NCBI GenBank assembly: GCA_900472295.1
Contig: UCIA01000049.1
Coordinates: 1-49,107, forward strand
Direction of reading: 5' to 3'
Origin: Hyphomicrobiales bacterium
GTDB taxonomy: Bacteria; Pseudomonadota; Alphaproteobacteria; Rhizobiales; Rhizobiaceae
Length of the DNA: 49,107 nucleotides
Shown piece by piece: positions 1 to 8,075 of this stretch; the stretch's first letter is position 1, and the number at the start of each line of letters is the position of its first letter. The position numbers and the translations under genes were made by a program. The notes below the pieces were generated by a model. That model was not told the DNA's origin, did no database searches, and worked only from the letters and a program-made list of their open reading frames with translations.

Positions 1-147
1 GCCGTAGGCGACCTCGACATCGCGGCGATCGCGCAGGTGATGGGCGGCAGCGTCGGCTCGGCCGAGCAATTGCTTGTGCGCGGCCGGCGCGCCCTCAGGG
101 ATCATTTGGCAACGGCGGCCACGGGCCGTGAAAGGAAGTCCTCATGA
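1..147 (+). CDS. ECF RNA polymerase sigma factor, C-terminal end (partial)
   Basis: Only the last 48 codons are inside the window and the gene starts upstream. The visible peptide has the look of sigma region 4: a helix (DIAAIAQVM), a turn (GGSVGSAEQ) and a recognition helix (LLVRGRRALRDHL), the form that binds the -35 element in extracytoplasmic-function sigma factors. The stop overlaps the start of the next gene (ATGA), so the two are translationally coupled. With the two genes that follow it forms a sigma / anti-sigma / periplasmic-sensor operon. The stress that it answers cannot be read from this fragment. Confidence 0.75.
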   Translation, partial: AVGDLDIAAIAQVMGGSVGSAEQLLVRGRRALRDHLATAATGRERKSS

Positions 148-578
148 CACGGGACGAATTTGAACGAAACCGCCGCCGCTTCGGCGACACCGTCGAGGCA
201 TGGCCGGCGCCCTTCCGCCAGCAGGCACTGGCCGTGATGGCAGCGGAGCGAAAGGACGATCCGGATGCCGCGCTCGATCGCCTCGTGCTCGAGGCGGCTT
301 TGACCGACGGCGACGATCAGGCGCTGGCGCGCAAGGTGCTGGCCCGTGTCGAATCAGGCTCGGCACGCCCGTCTTTGCTGTCGCGTCTCTTCCTGAGCCC
401 GACCGGATTGGCGGCCTGCGCTGCTGCCGCCCTCGTCGCAACGACGCTGGCAGGCTATCAGGTGGCGCGGCTGCAGGACGATCTGTCTGACACGGAGCTC
501 CTGGCACTGGCCTCCGGTCCGTCGCTGGCTGATGGCGGTGGGGTCACGGTCGATCCGGCAGAGGAGGATTCGCTTTGA
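144..578 (+). CDS. Anti-sigma-factor-like single-span membrane protein
   Basis: The protein has 144 residues. A charged cytoplasmic N-terminal part (about residues 1-85) is followed by one hydrophobic segment near residues 90-110 and a short acidic periplasmic tail. Its position directly after an ECF sigma gene, with a start overlapping the sigma stop, argues that it is the cognate anti-sigma factor. I do not see the HxxxCxxC zinc motif of ZAS anti-sigma factors. The stop overlaps the TTG start of the next gene. A decayed second copy of this gene lies at about 3400-3742. The anti-sigma role is inferred from topology and context. Confidence 0.6.
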   Translation: MTRDEFERNRRRFGDTVEAWPAPFRQQALAVMAAERKDDPDAALDRLVLEAALTDGDDQALARKVLARVESGSARPSLLSRLFLSPTGLAACAAAALVATTLAGYQVARLQDDLSDTELLALASGPSLADGGGVTVDPAEEDSL

Positions 579-976
579 AGCGTTCCTGGATATGGACGGC
601 GACGCTGGTGCTGCTCGCCCTTTCGCTTGCCGTCAACTTCTTCCTGGGAGGTTATGCCATGCATGGCCTGCGCCAGGACGCGGCGGCGCGCGTGCTGATA
701 TCGGAAATCGCCAACAGCTATCCGCCGGAGGTAAGGAAGGAGTTCCGCAGCGTCCTGCGCGACAACCGCGCCCGCACCTTCCAGGCGCTGCGCGAACTGC
801 GCAGTGCGCGCGCCAATCTGGCGACTGCGCAAAAAGCCATGCCCTTCGATGAAGCGGCAGTGAAGGAGGCGATGGCTGCGGTGCGCAGCGCGACGACCAA
901 CCTTCAAGCAACCATGCAAGACTATCTGCTGGTCGCACTGAAGAATGTCAGCGCCAAGTCCGCACAGGGAGGCTGA
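575..976 (+). CDS. Periplasmic heavy-metal sensor (Metal_resist / CnrX-ZraP-like)
   Basis: The 133-residue protein begins at a TTG codon that overlaps the previous stop; a GAGGAGG ribosome site lies just upstream. It has an N-terminal signal anchor (about residues 5-27) and then a long helical region rich in R, E and A with a YPPEVR turn and paired helices, as in the Metal_resist family of periplasmic metal or stress sensors. In known systems of this kind the sensor acts on the membrane anti-sigma factor and so frees the ECF sigma. It is the third gene of that operon here. Similarity to a broken second copy at 3740-4124 covers most of its length. Confidence 0.65.
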   Translation: MKRSWIWTATLVLLALSLAVNFFLGGYAMHGLRQDAAARVLISEIANSYPPEVRKEFRSVLRDNRARTFQALRELRSARANLATAQKAMPFDEAAVKEAMAAVRSATTNLQATMQDYLLVALKNVSAKSAQGG

Positions 977-1155
977 GCTGCGACGGCCGAACTATCATCG
1001 TAATGCGGCACAACGGAGCCGTCGCTGACTGCTTTGGCGTGAACTGCAGGCTTTTGCTCGCGCCCCGTCGCGATGCCGTGTGATGCTGCTCGGCTACGGT
1101 GCAGCGTCACACGCCAGCCTGCCGCCGGGCTTTGCGGATTGCGTTGTTGCGCTTG

Positions 1156-1767
1156 TCATCTCGAAACGCTGGCCGGCCGTGCCGGGTGGGCGAAGATAGT
1201 GGCAAATGCGATCGCCTTGAAGCGCTCAAGGGGTTCAGCGCTGCGCACGACTTTCATACGCAAGATTGCCCCTTCCCAGGATGAGATCAGAAAGTCGGCA
1301 AGGTCGTCTGGCGGGAACCGCGCGTCAATTTCGCCGAGCCGCTGACCTTCGGCGATGCACGCCACGAAAGGTCCAAGCCAGTCCTTGTATATTTGCACCA
1401 GTTGTTCCCGGATGAGATCGCTGGACTGACTCATTTCGATACTAAAATCCCCAATGAGACAGCCACGCCGAAACTGATCGGCTGCGAGCCGCTCGGTGAT
1501 CAGATCCAGATAGGCACGGATGCGTTCACCAGGTCCATGGCGCTGGTCCGACAGTGCCTGGGCGACCAGCTTTCGCGTATCGGCGAAATAGAAATTCAGC
1601 ACTTCGGCGGCGAATGCCTCCTTGGAGCGAAAGTGGTTGGTGAAAGAGCCCTGCGGGACACCTGCCGCCGCCACGAGATCGCGCACGCCGGCGTCATGGT
1701 ATCCCTTGCGGAACATTACCCTCAAGCCCGCCGCGATTATTTCGTCTTTGTTCGATGGTTTTGCCAT
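1156..1767 (-). CDS. TetR/AcrR-family transcriptional repressor
   Basis: The protein has 203 residues from the ATG at 1767, starting MAKPSNKDEI. An in-frame start eight codons upstream would place coding sequence over the operator, so I prefer the shorter form. The N-terminal helix-turn-helix is typical: a first helix IIAAGLRVMF, then the GVRDLVAAAGVPQGSFTNHF core. The C-terminal two thirds is a helical ligand domain of the TetR_C kind seen in electrophile- and solvent-responsive repressors. It is divergent from the haloalkane dehalogenase gene, and two copies of an AATACGT/ACGTATT palindrome lie between them, one 8 bp upstream of this start. Autoregulation and repression of the dehalogenase are the likely roles. 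Confidence 0.85.
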   Translation of the reverse strand: MAKPSNKDEIIAAGLRVMFRKGYHDAGVRDLVAAAGVPQGSFTNHFRSKEAFAAEVLNFYFADTRKLVAQALSDQRHGPGERIRAYLDLITERLAADQFRRGCLIGDFSIEMSQSSDLIREQLVQIYKDWLGPFVACIAEGQRLGEIDARFPPDDLADFLISSWEGAILRMKVVRSAEPLERFKAIAFATIFAHPARPASVSR

Positions 1768-1774
1768 GCTTGAC

Positions 1775-1792
1775 AATACGTACGTCCGCATT
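1775..1792. promoter_or_regulatory. TetR operator, copy 1 (repressor-proximal)
   Basis: AATACGTACGTCCGCATT is an imperfect copy of the palindrome at 1912-1929 in inverse orientation. It starts 8 bp upstream of the tetR start codon, a position suited to autorepression. Confidence 0.55.
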
Positions 1793-1911
1793 AAACTTCA
1801 AGTGGGATTTGCGAATTTCAATCTAGCAAAGCCCTTCGGACTTTTGTGGGGCAGGACAGGGAACCGCCGCAGGCACTCGCCTGTCGCGGCGGCTGCAAAT
1901 CACCCTATTTC

Positions 1912-1929
1912 AATACGTCCGTACGTATT
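1912..1929. promoter_or_regulatory. TetR operator, copy 2 (dehalogenase-proximal)
   Basis: AATACGT-CCGT-ACGTATT is an inverted repeat with perfect 7-base arms and a 4-base centre. It ends 25 bp upstream of the dehalogenase ATG, where it would overlap the promoter. Binding by the neighbouring TetR protein is inferred. Confidence 0.65.
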
Positions 1930-1954
1930 AACACCTAACAAAGTGGACGACGCG

Positions 1955-3109
1955 ATGACGCTTCCTAAAATCAACGTACTCGATTCTCATATGGCCTATC
2001 GCGAGGCTGGCGACCCAGGCAGCCCGGCTGCGCTTTTCCTTCACGGCAATCCGACATCATCCTATATCTGGCGGCACATCATTGCCGATGTCGCGGGTGT
2101 TGCCCATTGCCTCGCACCCGACCTGATAGGCTTCGGCCAATCGGGTAAACCCGACATCGACTATCGGTTTTGCGATCACGTGCGCTACCTGGACGCGTTC
2201 GTGGATGCGATGGGCATCACCTCAGTCTATCTGGTGGCGCAAGACTGGGGTACTGCCCTGGCGTTCGAGCTGGCAGCTCGCAGACCGGACTTGGTAAAAG
2301 GTTTGGCGTTCATGGAATTTATCCGGCCGATGGCGAACTGGGACGATTTCCACCAGAAGCCCGAAGCGCGCAAAGCGTTCCAGAATTTCCGTACACCAGG
2401 CCTTGGCGAAAAGCTGATCATGGAGGGAAATGTGTTCGTAGAAAAGGTGCTGCCTGCCTCCGTCATGCGCACCCTAACTGATGAAGAAATGTCGATCTAT
2501 CGCGAACCGTTTCCAACACCTCAATCGCGCAAGCCAACGTGGCGCCTGCCAAACGAGCTGCCGATTGCCGGAGAGCCCGCGGACGTTTGGGCAGTGCTGG
2601 AGAACGCGCATAGGGCTCTGCAACAGAGCACCTATCCGAAGACGTTATTTGTGGGGACGCCAGGCGCACTGGTTTCGCCGGATTTTGGCCGTTCTTTTTC
2701 CCGTACCTTGCAAAATTGCAGATTGGTTGAGCTCGGATCGGGGGCTCACTACCTGCAGGAAGACCACCCTAGAGAAATCGCCTCCGGCGTGGTTGAAATG
2801 ATAGTTGGAGCCGGAGGTTCCAGCGCGCCCTCCGTCGGTGTTGCGGTGACCTATTGTGTTCCCTGCGGTTACGAGCGGCGCGCACGTGACTTTGCCGTCG
2901 AACTTCGAAAGCAGTTGTCCGTGGAGGCGAAACTGGTTCCTGGAAAAGGGGGCGTTTTTCGCGTGACGATGGGCGAGCGTGTGCTGGCTGCCCGCAGCAA
3001 AATTCATTTCCCATCCACTGGTGAGCTGATCGAAGCGGTTCGAACGGCGTTGCCTGATTCTGAGGCTGCTTGGATCCCTGCAGGTGCGACTGTCACCTGC
3101 CCGGGTTAA
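1955..3109 (+). CDS. Haloalkane dehalogenase fused to a SelW/Rdx-like thioredoxin-fold domain
   Basis: The protein has 384 residues from the ATG at 1955. Residues 1-285 form a complete DhaA-like (HLD-II) alpha/beta hydrolase. They show the HGNP oxyanion/halide Asn32, the QDWG nucleophile Asp97 with halide-binding Trp98, Glu121 in FMEFIRP as catalytic acid, and His265 in GAHYLQED. Such enzymes hydrolyse haloalkanes to alcohol plus halide in the cytoplasm; rhizobial members include DbjA and DmlA. Residues about 294-380 are extra: a CxxC motif (301-304, CVPC) at the end of a first beta strand, then helix and strands as in the SelW/Rdx family. Cysteine stands where selenoproteins have Sec. Known dehalogenases of this type end near residue 310. 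The gene is probably controlled by the divergent TetR. Confidence 0.88.
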   Translation: MTLPKINVLDSHMAYREAGDPGSPAALFLHGNPTSSYIWRHIIADVAGVAHCLAPDLIGFGQSGKPDIDYRFCDHVRYLDAFVDAMGITSVYLVAQDWGTALAFELAARRPDLVKGLAFMEFIRPMANWDDFHQKPEARKAFQNFRTPGLGEKLIMEGNVFVEKVLPASVMRTLTDEEMSIYREPFPTPQSRKPTWRLPNELPIAGEPADVWAVLENAHRALQQSTYPKTLFVGTPGALVSPDFGRSFSRTLQNCRLVELGSGAHYLQEDHPREIASGVVEMIVGAGGSSAPSVGVAVTYCVPCGYERRARDFAVELRKQLSVEAKLVPGKGGVFRVTMGERVLAARSKIHFPSTGELIEAVRTALPDSEAAWIPAGATVTCPG

Positions 3110-3153
3110 CCGAAACCGCCGGCGCGCCGCCGACGGCGTCGATCACAATATCC

Positions 3154-3178
3154 GGAGCGGGACTTCACGCCCCGCTCC
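3154..3178 (+). terminator. Hairpin downstream of the dehalogenase gene
   Basis: GGAGCGGG and CCCGCTCC arms enclose a 9-base loop, 45 bp after the stop codon. There is no T-run, so this may be a Rho-assisted terminator or only an mRNA-stabilising hairpin. Confidence 0.45.
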
Positions 3179-3399
3179 ACGTTGGAGCACGACGGACAAA
3201 TGGATATGGGAAGGACTTGCCAGAGCTTTTGCAGTTTGTGCACCCTGCTCTCCCCGCGGCACCGTAATCGTCGCCATCTCGAGGGCTTAGGTTGAAGGTG
3301 GACGTCAAGCAGGCAGACAGCCGCTGGGACCATCGGTCGTCAAGTCGCCTACCGACCAAACTGGTCGGAGTTCGCCAACAGCAAGCGATAAGGTGCGAG

Positions 3400-3742
3400 A
3401 TGACAAAACGCACCAGCAGGGAACGACCCGGCCGCCGCTCTCGACCATCTCGTGCTCGAAGCGGCGCTGGTCGAGGGCGACGATCAGGAGCTTGCGCACT
3501 GTGCTCACCCGTATCGATGCCGGTTCGACTCGTTCGTCTTTCAACGCGTGGTTTCGTCCTGACGCCGACAAGGCTTGCGGCCTACACCGCTGTCGTGCTG
3601 TCGGCGACGGCGGCTGGCTACCAACGGCACTTCTGCAGGACGACCTGGCCGATGCGGAACTGATAGCGACGGCGTCTGGCGCGGAGTTCTCCGATATGGA
3701 CGGCGGTGTCGCGGCCGACCTTGCAGGGGAGGATCCGCTTTG
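3400..3742 (+). pseudogene. Decayed copy of the anti-sigma-like gene at 144-578
   Basis: The DNA from about 3425 follows the gene at 144-578. Examples are the LDHLVLEAAL-type block near 3437 and the block around GACGATCAGGAGCTTGCGCAC near 3480. The last 37 codons (LQDDLADAELIATASG...) match the tail of the intact protein. The N-terminal part is shortened and reading-frame shifts break the middle, so no full product can be made. The copy lacks an accompanying sigma gene. Confidence 0.7.
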
Positions 3743-4124
3743 AAGCGCCCCAGGATCTGGACTGCGACATTTGTCCTGCTCGCCTTGTCGATCGCCGCCA
3801 ATTTCTTCCTCGGCGGCCATTCGATACTATGCCTGCGCCAGGGCGCCTCGGCGCGCGTGCTGCTTTCAGAAATGGCAGCCAGCTATCCGCCGGAAGTAAG
3901 GCAGGAGTTCCGCGGCATAGTGCGCGACAATCGCACGCGCACCTTTGAAATGGTGCGCGAATTGCGCAACGCGCGCGCCGCTCTGGCGACGGCGCAGACG
4001 AAGCGGCGGTAACGGATGCAATGGCGGCGGTGAGAACCGCCTCCACCAATATCTGCAGTCGGCCAACTACCTTCCGACGGCGCTGAGGAACGTCCACATG
4101 AAGAATACTTCGGGCAGAGCATGA
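3740..4124 (+). pseudogene. Truncated copy of the periplasmic metal-sensor gene at 575-976
   Basis: The copy starts with TTG overlapping the upstream stop, exactly as in the intact operon. It reads MKRPRIWTATFVLLALSIAA and continues closely parallel to the intact sensor for 88 codons. A small deletion after ALATAQ then shifts the frame and gives an early stop at 4012. The remainder, still recognisable in DNA (VRTASTN, QSANYLPTALRN, then ATGA), runs to 4124 in another frame. The 90-residue product keeps the signal anchor and the first helices, so a residual function is possible but unlikely. Confidence 0.7.
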
Positions 4125-4202
4125 TGGTTGCAAACCAAGGCCGGCTGAGCATCAATCCGCATCGGCGCCATGTGGGTATCGGCGCAATCGTGTGGATCCG
4201 CG

Positions 4203-4830
4203 TCAGTTCTTGGGATCGACTACCTCGTCGGCCCTCATCCGATGTCGAAAGCCGCGCACTTTCGCGCGGTTGCCGCAGGTGTCCATGCAACACCAGCGCC
4301 TCGGTTTGGAGCGGCTTGAGTCCATGAAGTAGCCTCCGCAGGGGTCGCCCTGACAGCGGCCGATCCTGCGCCGGCCGGGATCAGCAATAAACTGGCAATT
4401 GCTAACGCAATTCTGTTGAGCGGCAGCAGGCCAGAACGCCGTCACTGGCGTGCGTCACGAGGCTCGGGCCGACAAGTGCAGCCGCAAGGCATCGCCTAAG
4501 CTTGGCGGCGGCGGCGGCGTCTCGCGCCAGCTCTTGGTGCCCACAGTGAGCTTCAGAGAGGACATCTCGCCATGCACGCCGAATCGTAGCCACATGGGCC
4601 GCAGCCACATCGCCGAAAACCGATGCATGGGCGGTGACGAGTTCGGTCTCATCCTGGGTCAACAGTCCGGCCGGCAACGACCATCCGGCCAACGAATAAT
4701 AGTGGGGAAGGAAATCCACCAACGCCCCGTTGCGCCAATGCAGCGTGTTGGCGAAGTCAAGCGCGGGATTGCCAGCCAACTTCCCGATCCGAGCCGGCAC
4801 GACAGCAGTTGTGTGTTTTACAGGCTTCAT
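4203..4830 (-). pseudogene. CGNR zinc-finger / ABATE-domain regulator, frameshifted
   Basis: From the ATG at 4830 the reading frame gives an ABATE-like N-terminal domain (GNPALDFANTLHWRNG...). It runs to a stop at 4402 without a zinc finger. The missing C-terminal end is found in another frame between about 4400 and 4203, with the CGNR motif intact (RRWCCMDTCGNRAKVRGF). One frameshift near 4400-4440 therefore splits the gene. Intact members are stress-type transcription regulators of about 180-200 residues, close to the 209 codons spanned here. A sequencing error is an alternative to true decay. Confidence 0.65.
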
Positions 4831-4884
4831 GTAACCATATAAGCGGTTATGGATTCCTTTGCGAACAGCTTTTTCAGGTGGGAG

Positions 4885-5679
4885 ATGGTCTGGCTTTATA
4901 AACTTGGCTGCATTCTGCTTTTGAGCCTGGAATTGGCGAGGACAGCCGCGGCCGGCGAAACGGACGTGCTTTACATGTCCAAGACCATCGTCACAGGACA
5001 AGGCGAGAAAAACCGGCAAGCCGGCTTTCGCGATTGTCTCGACCGCGTCTTGTTGCGCGTGTCGGGCGATCAGTCGCTGACGAGCAGACCAGAAATGGCT
5101 GCCCTGCTCGACGGGGCCGGCAGTTTCGTTCAGTCGTTTTCCTACCGAGACCGGCTGGCAGGAAGGCCGGTCCACGACGAACAGGGAACCTACGATCGCC
5201 CGCACGATCTCACCTGTCGCTACGACCCAGAGGTCATCGATGGGTTGCTGGCCGATTTGGGGAGCCGGCCCTGGCGTAGCCCGAGGCCCTCGCTCGCGAT
5301 ATTACTTGAGGTTCAGCGGGAGGGGAAAACCTTCCATGTTTCCCGAGACAGCCCACGCGACGGGGCGATGCGCGAATCCTTCGCGCTGGGCGCGGCGCCG
5401 CTTGCGATGAGCGTCATTTTCCCTTCGGCCGACGATGCAGAGAAATGGACGTTGGCCTCATCCGATCTTGGAGAGGTCGCGAGGATGGCTGGTGGGGACA
5501 GGCCTTTGATCGGCAAACTCGTCTGGAACGATGCGGCGCTTGGCTGGATAGCGTCATGGCGCATATCGGATGGCACCGAGGAGCATACCTGGATGGTGCA
5601 GGGCGTCAATTTCGACGAGGCATTCAGGGTGGCTATCCGTGGCGCAGCGCAGATACTCTCTGGCAATGGCGCCCCTTGA
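4885..5679 (+). CDS. DUF2066 domain protein, secreted
   Basis: The protein has 264 residues from the ATG at 4885, which has a GGTGGGAG ribosome site next to it. A longer in-frame start at 4849 would put 12 polar residues in front of the signal sequence. The N-terminal end is a classical signal peptide (VWLYKLGCILLLSLELARTAAAG). The mature part has the DUF2066 pattern: LYMSKTIVTGQGEKNR, then RDCLDRVLLRVSGD, and a later CRYDPEVIDGLLADLG segment. The family is periplasmic and its function is not known. It is divergent from the broken CGNR gene; the intergenic sequence holds a short AACC...GGTT repeat. Confidence 0.75.
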   Translation: MVWLYKLGCILLLSLELARTAAAGETDVLYMSKTIVTGQGEKNRQAGFRDCLDRVLLRVSGDQSLTSRPEMAALLDGAGSFVQSFSYRDRLAGRPVHDEQGTYDRPHDLTCRYDPEVIDGLLADLGSRPWRSPRPSLAILLEVQREGKTFHVSRDSPRDGAMRESFALGAAPLAMSVIFPSADDAEKWTLASSDLGEVARMAGGDRPLIGKLVWNDAALGWIASWRISDGTEEHTWMVQGVNFDEAFRVAIRGAAQILSGNGAP

Positions 5680-5917
5680 GAATAATATGTCGCTGCGATG
5701 TGACCTTTCGCGCACCTTGCGTACGGCGATCTCCGGCTCAGGATCAGCGTTATAGGATGCGGCAACATGGGGCATGCCATTGGAGCTCGCCTCGGTCCTT
5801 CACGTCTCTATGGCTTCGAACTTGAAAGGAAACGCGCCTCAGGCGGTCACAACTCGGTCCGAGAGGACGACGTGTCGGGTTCAGTCGGGCGCTTAGTCCA
5901 AGAGAACCACAGCCCGA

Positions 5918-6248
5918 TTGTCACCCAAGCAGGATATCTCGGACTTGGGCGTGGTCGATTCGGCTCTGTTGCCCGCCTTCGAGACAGCCTTTCTCCAAAG
6001 GCTGCATCTGCGGTTCCTTTACCGCAACGCCAAGCGAGTAGAAACCATCCGAGAGGTCGAACCACAGGGCCCTACTGATCCTGCCGCCGCTTTGGTACCT
6101 CGTGGCCTGGGACGCCGCACGCGAGGACTTCCGCCACTTCCGCATGGACAGGATCCGTCGCCCGGAGATCGTGGAGAACACGCAGTTTGGTCGAAGACAC
6201 GCCCCATTCGAAGATGATGTTTGCCCTTTTAACGAGATGTCACGCTGA
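5918..6248 (+). pseudogene. WYL-domain (YafY-type) regulator remnant
   Basis: The first frame encodes QRLHLRFLYRNAKRVETIRE followed by VEPQG, the opening of a WYL domain. At about 6070 one extra base shifts the frame. The continuation in the next frame reads PPLWYLVAWDAAREDFRHFR, then MDRIRRPEIVE, and stops at 6248. Both halves together match the ligand-sensing WYL region of YafY-type transcription regulators. The N-terminal DNA-binding part is absent upstream, where a stop lies at 5894, so this is a 5'-truncated and frameshifted relic. Confidence 0.65.
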
Positions 6249-6337
6249 GTATCAGCTATGAGCACGTCGTTCTCAAGCTCTGCTCTCAATGCGACAGATC
6301 CCAACGGCCGGCTTGCAAGAAGAAGCGAGTTTCCGCC

Positions 6338-6943
6338 TCACCTGTCGTCATTTGTGGATACACCGATCGACAACCCCATGAAGGCGCCAATCAACAGGCC
6401 GGCGACGTGGCCCGGCTTTGGGTATCCGCCGGATACCAGGTCGAGGGTAAAGCCCGGGACCAGCACCGCGGCGATCAAGGACCAGCTGACTGTGGGCTTG
6501 ATCGTGCCGCGTACCGCAAGCACTGCGGCGCAACCGGCAAAGGCGAAAGTCGCTTGGGACGCGCCGGTCCCGACGTTCCAAGGGGCATCGATGAAAACCG
6601 GGCTGATGACCGTGGCCATTCCGCCGCCAAGCAGCCAAACCAGAAAAACCTTCAAGCTCCCAATGGCCTGCTCGATCACCTTGCCAAGCAACAGCAGCCC
6701 CAGTGCATTCAGCAGCATGTGAGGCATCTTGGCGTGGATCAGTTGGGCCGTGATGATCCGCCAGAGTTCCAGATGGGCGAGATCCTCAAACGTGGTTCCG
6801 CCATACCGGCGAAGATCGATCATGCTGACCGGGGCCAGCGCGCTTTCGTTGGCGAGGTAAGCAACGACGAGCGAGACCACGACGGTCATGAGGGCGAGGA
6901 GCGTCGACACACTGAACCATCCCAGCGGAATTCGATAATGCAT
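6338..6943 (-). CDS. Rhomboid-family intramembrane serine protease
   Basis: The 201-residue membrane protein has about six hydrophobic segments. Rhomboid hallmarks are present. The H70/H75/N79 pattern (LIHAKMPHMLLNALG) in the second transmembrane helix stabilises the oxyanion. Ser129 in GTGASQATF is the nucleophile, in place of the common GASG. His179 in PGHVAGLLIGA completes the dyad. It should cleave transmembrane substrates in the inner membrane; its substrate is unknown. It lies 36 bp downstream of the serine/threonine dehydratase gene on the same strand and is probably co-transcribed with it. Confidence 0.8.
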   Translation of the reverse strand: MHYRIPLGWFSVSTLLALMTVVVSLVVAYLANESALAPVSMIDLRRYGGTTFEDLAHLELWRIITAQLIHAKMPHMLLNALGLLLLGKVIEQAIGSLKVFLVWLLGGGMATVISPVFIDAPWNVGTGASQATFAFAGCAAVLAVRGTIKPTVSWSLIAAVLVPGFTLDLVSGGYPKPGHVAGLLIGAFMGLSIGVSTNDDR

Positions 6944-6979
6944 GCAATCTCCTGTCGTCGATGGCGCGTGATCGAGAGG

Positions 6980-7969
6980 TCAAGGCTCGACTAGGGCGGA
7001 GCCCGATGGCGAGGGCGTTCCGCCACTCAGGATCGTCGCCATGAGTTGACGGTCGATGTTGCCGCCGGTAAGCACGACGCCAACGCGTTTCCCCTGATAC
7101 CTGCCCTGCAATTTGTGCACGGCCGCGTAGGCTGCAGCACCGGCGCCTTCGGCAAGATTGTGCGTTGTCTCGTAAATGGTGCGAACGGCCTCGGCGATTT
7201 CGGTCTCGGTGACGCAAACGATGTCCTCCGCCCCGCGGGCGACAATCTCGAAGACCTCGGCTTGAGGCTCGCGGCACGCGACCCCGTCCGCGAAGGTTGC
7301 TGCGGGAGCGGTTTGGATACGCCCGCCACGGAAGGACAAGGCAAAGGCCGGCGCCTGGTCGGCGACGACGCCGACGATCTTGGTTTTCAGGCCCATCAGA
7401 TCGCGGACACCTATGAGCCCGCAGATCCCGCTGCCCATTCCGATTGGCGCGAACACCGTGTCCAGCCCGGCGATTTCCTGGAAGAGTTCCAACGCGTAAG
7501 TGGCGACGCCGCGCACGATATCACGATGAAAGGATGGAACCAAAACCCAGTTTCTGGCGGCACTTTCCTCGGCTGCAGTCCGGCGCGCTTCGTCGAAGTC
7601 ACGGCCTGCGACCAGCAGCGTTCCGCCAAAGGCTTGCATGGCGTTGTTCTTCTCAATCGAGTTGCCCTGCGGAACGACAATCAGGGATTTGATTCCCGCA
7701 GCGGACGCTGCGATGGCGATGGACTGTCCGTGGTTGCCCCGCGTTGCCGTCACCAGCCCGGCCACAGCGCCTTGCCGGCGCAGAGCGTCCACATAGACAA
7801 GACCGCCTCGCGCCTTGAACGAGCCCGTCGGCGTATGATTTTCGTGCTTGAGGACAACATCCACGCCTGTGCGCATGGCCAGTTGCGGCCACGAATAGGC
7901 AGGCGTCGGTGGAACCCACCGCCGGACCACATCCACCGCACTCTTGATCTCGGGCCAGTTGAACAGCAT
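6980..7969 (-). CDS. PLP-dependent serine/threonine dehydratase
   Basis: The protein has 329 residues and a fold-type-II PLP enzyme pattern. Lys52 in PTGSFKARGG is the Schiff-base lysine. TRGNHGQSIA is the substrate-binding loop, and GMGSGICG is the glycine-rich loop that holds the cofactor phosphate. It lacks the C-terminal ACT regulatory domains of biosynthetic IlvA, so it is of the catabolic kind and deaminates L-threonine or L-serine (or a hydroxyaspartate) to the 2-oxoacid and ammonia. Transcription is divergent from the AraC regulator at 8076, about 100 bp away, which is a likely controller. The rhomboid gene follows. Confidence 0.85.
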   Translation of the reverse strand: MLFNWPEIKSAVDVVRRWVPPTPAYSWPQLAMRTGVDVVLKHENHTPTGSFKARGGLVYVDALRRQGAVAGLVTATRGNHGQSIAIAASAAGIKSLIVVPQGNSIEKNNAMQAFGGTLLVAGRDFDEARRTAAEESAARNWVLVPSFHRDIVRGVATYALELFQEIAGLDTVFAPIGMGSGICGLIGVRDLMGLKTKIVGVVADQAPAFALSFRGGRIQTAPAATFADGVACREPQAEVFEIVARGAEDIVCVTETEIAEAVRTIYETTHNLAEGAGAAAYAAVHKLQGRYQGKRVGVVLTGGNIDRQLMATILSGGTPSPSGSALVEP

Positions 7970-8075
7970 TGTAACCTCTCAAGACACTTGAGTTATAGCC
8001 ATCCAACCGGCACATTGACTTTCGCGCATCGCACACGGAATCGCGTGGCCTGCGATCGAGACCGAGTTGCGAACC

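Noticed and set aside
6980..7969. Hydroxyectoine dehydratase EutB, in view of the Ehu-like transporter in the window
   Set aside because: No other eut genes are nearby, it lies outside the conjugative element, and the sequence fits a general serine/threonine dehydratase.
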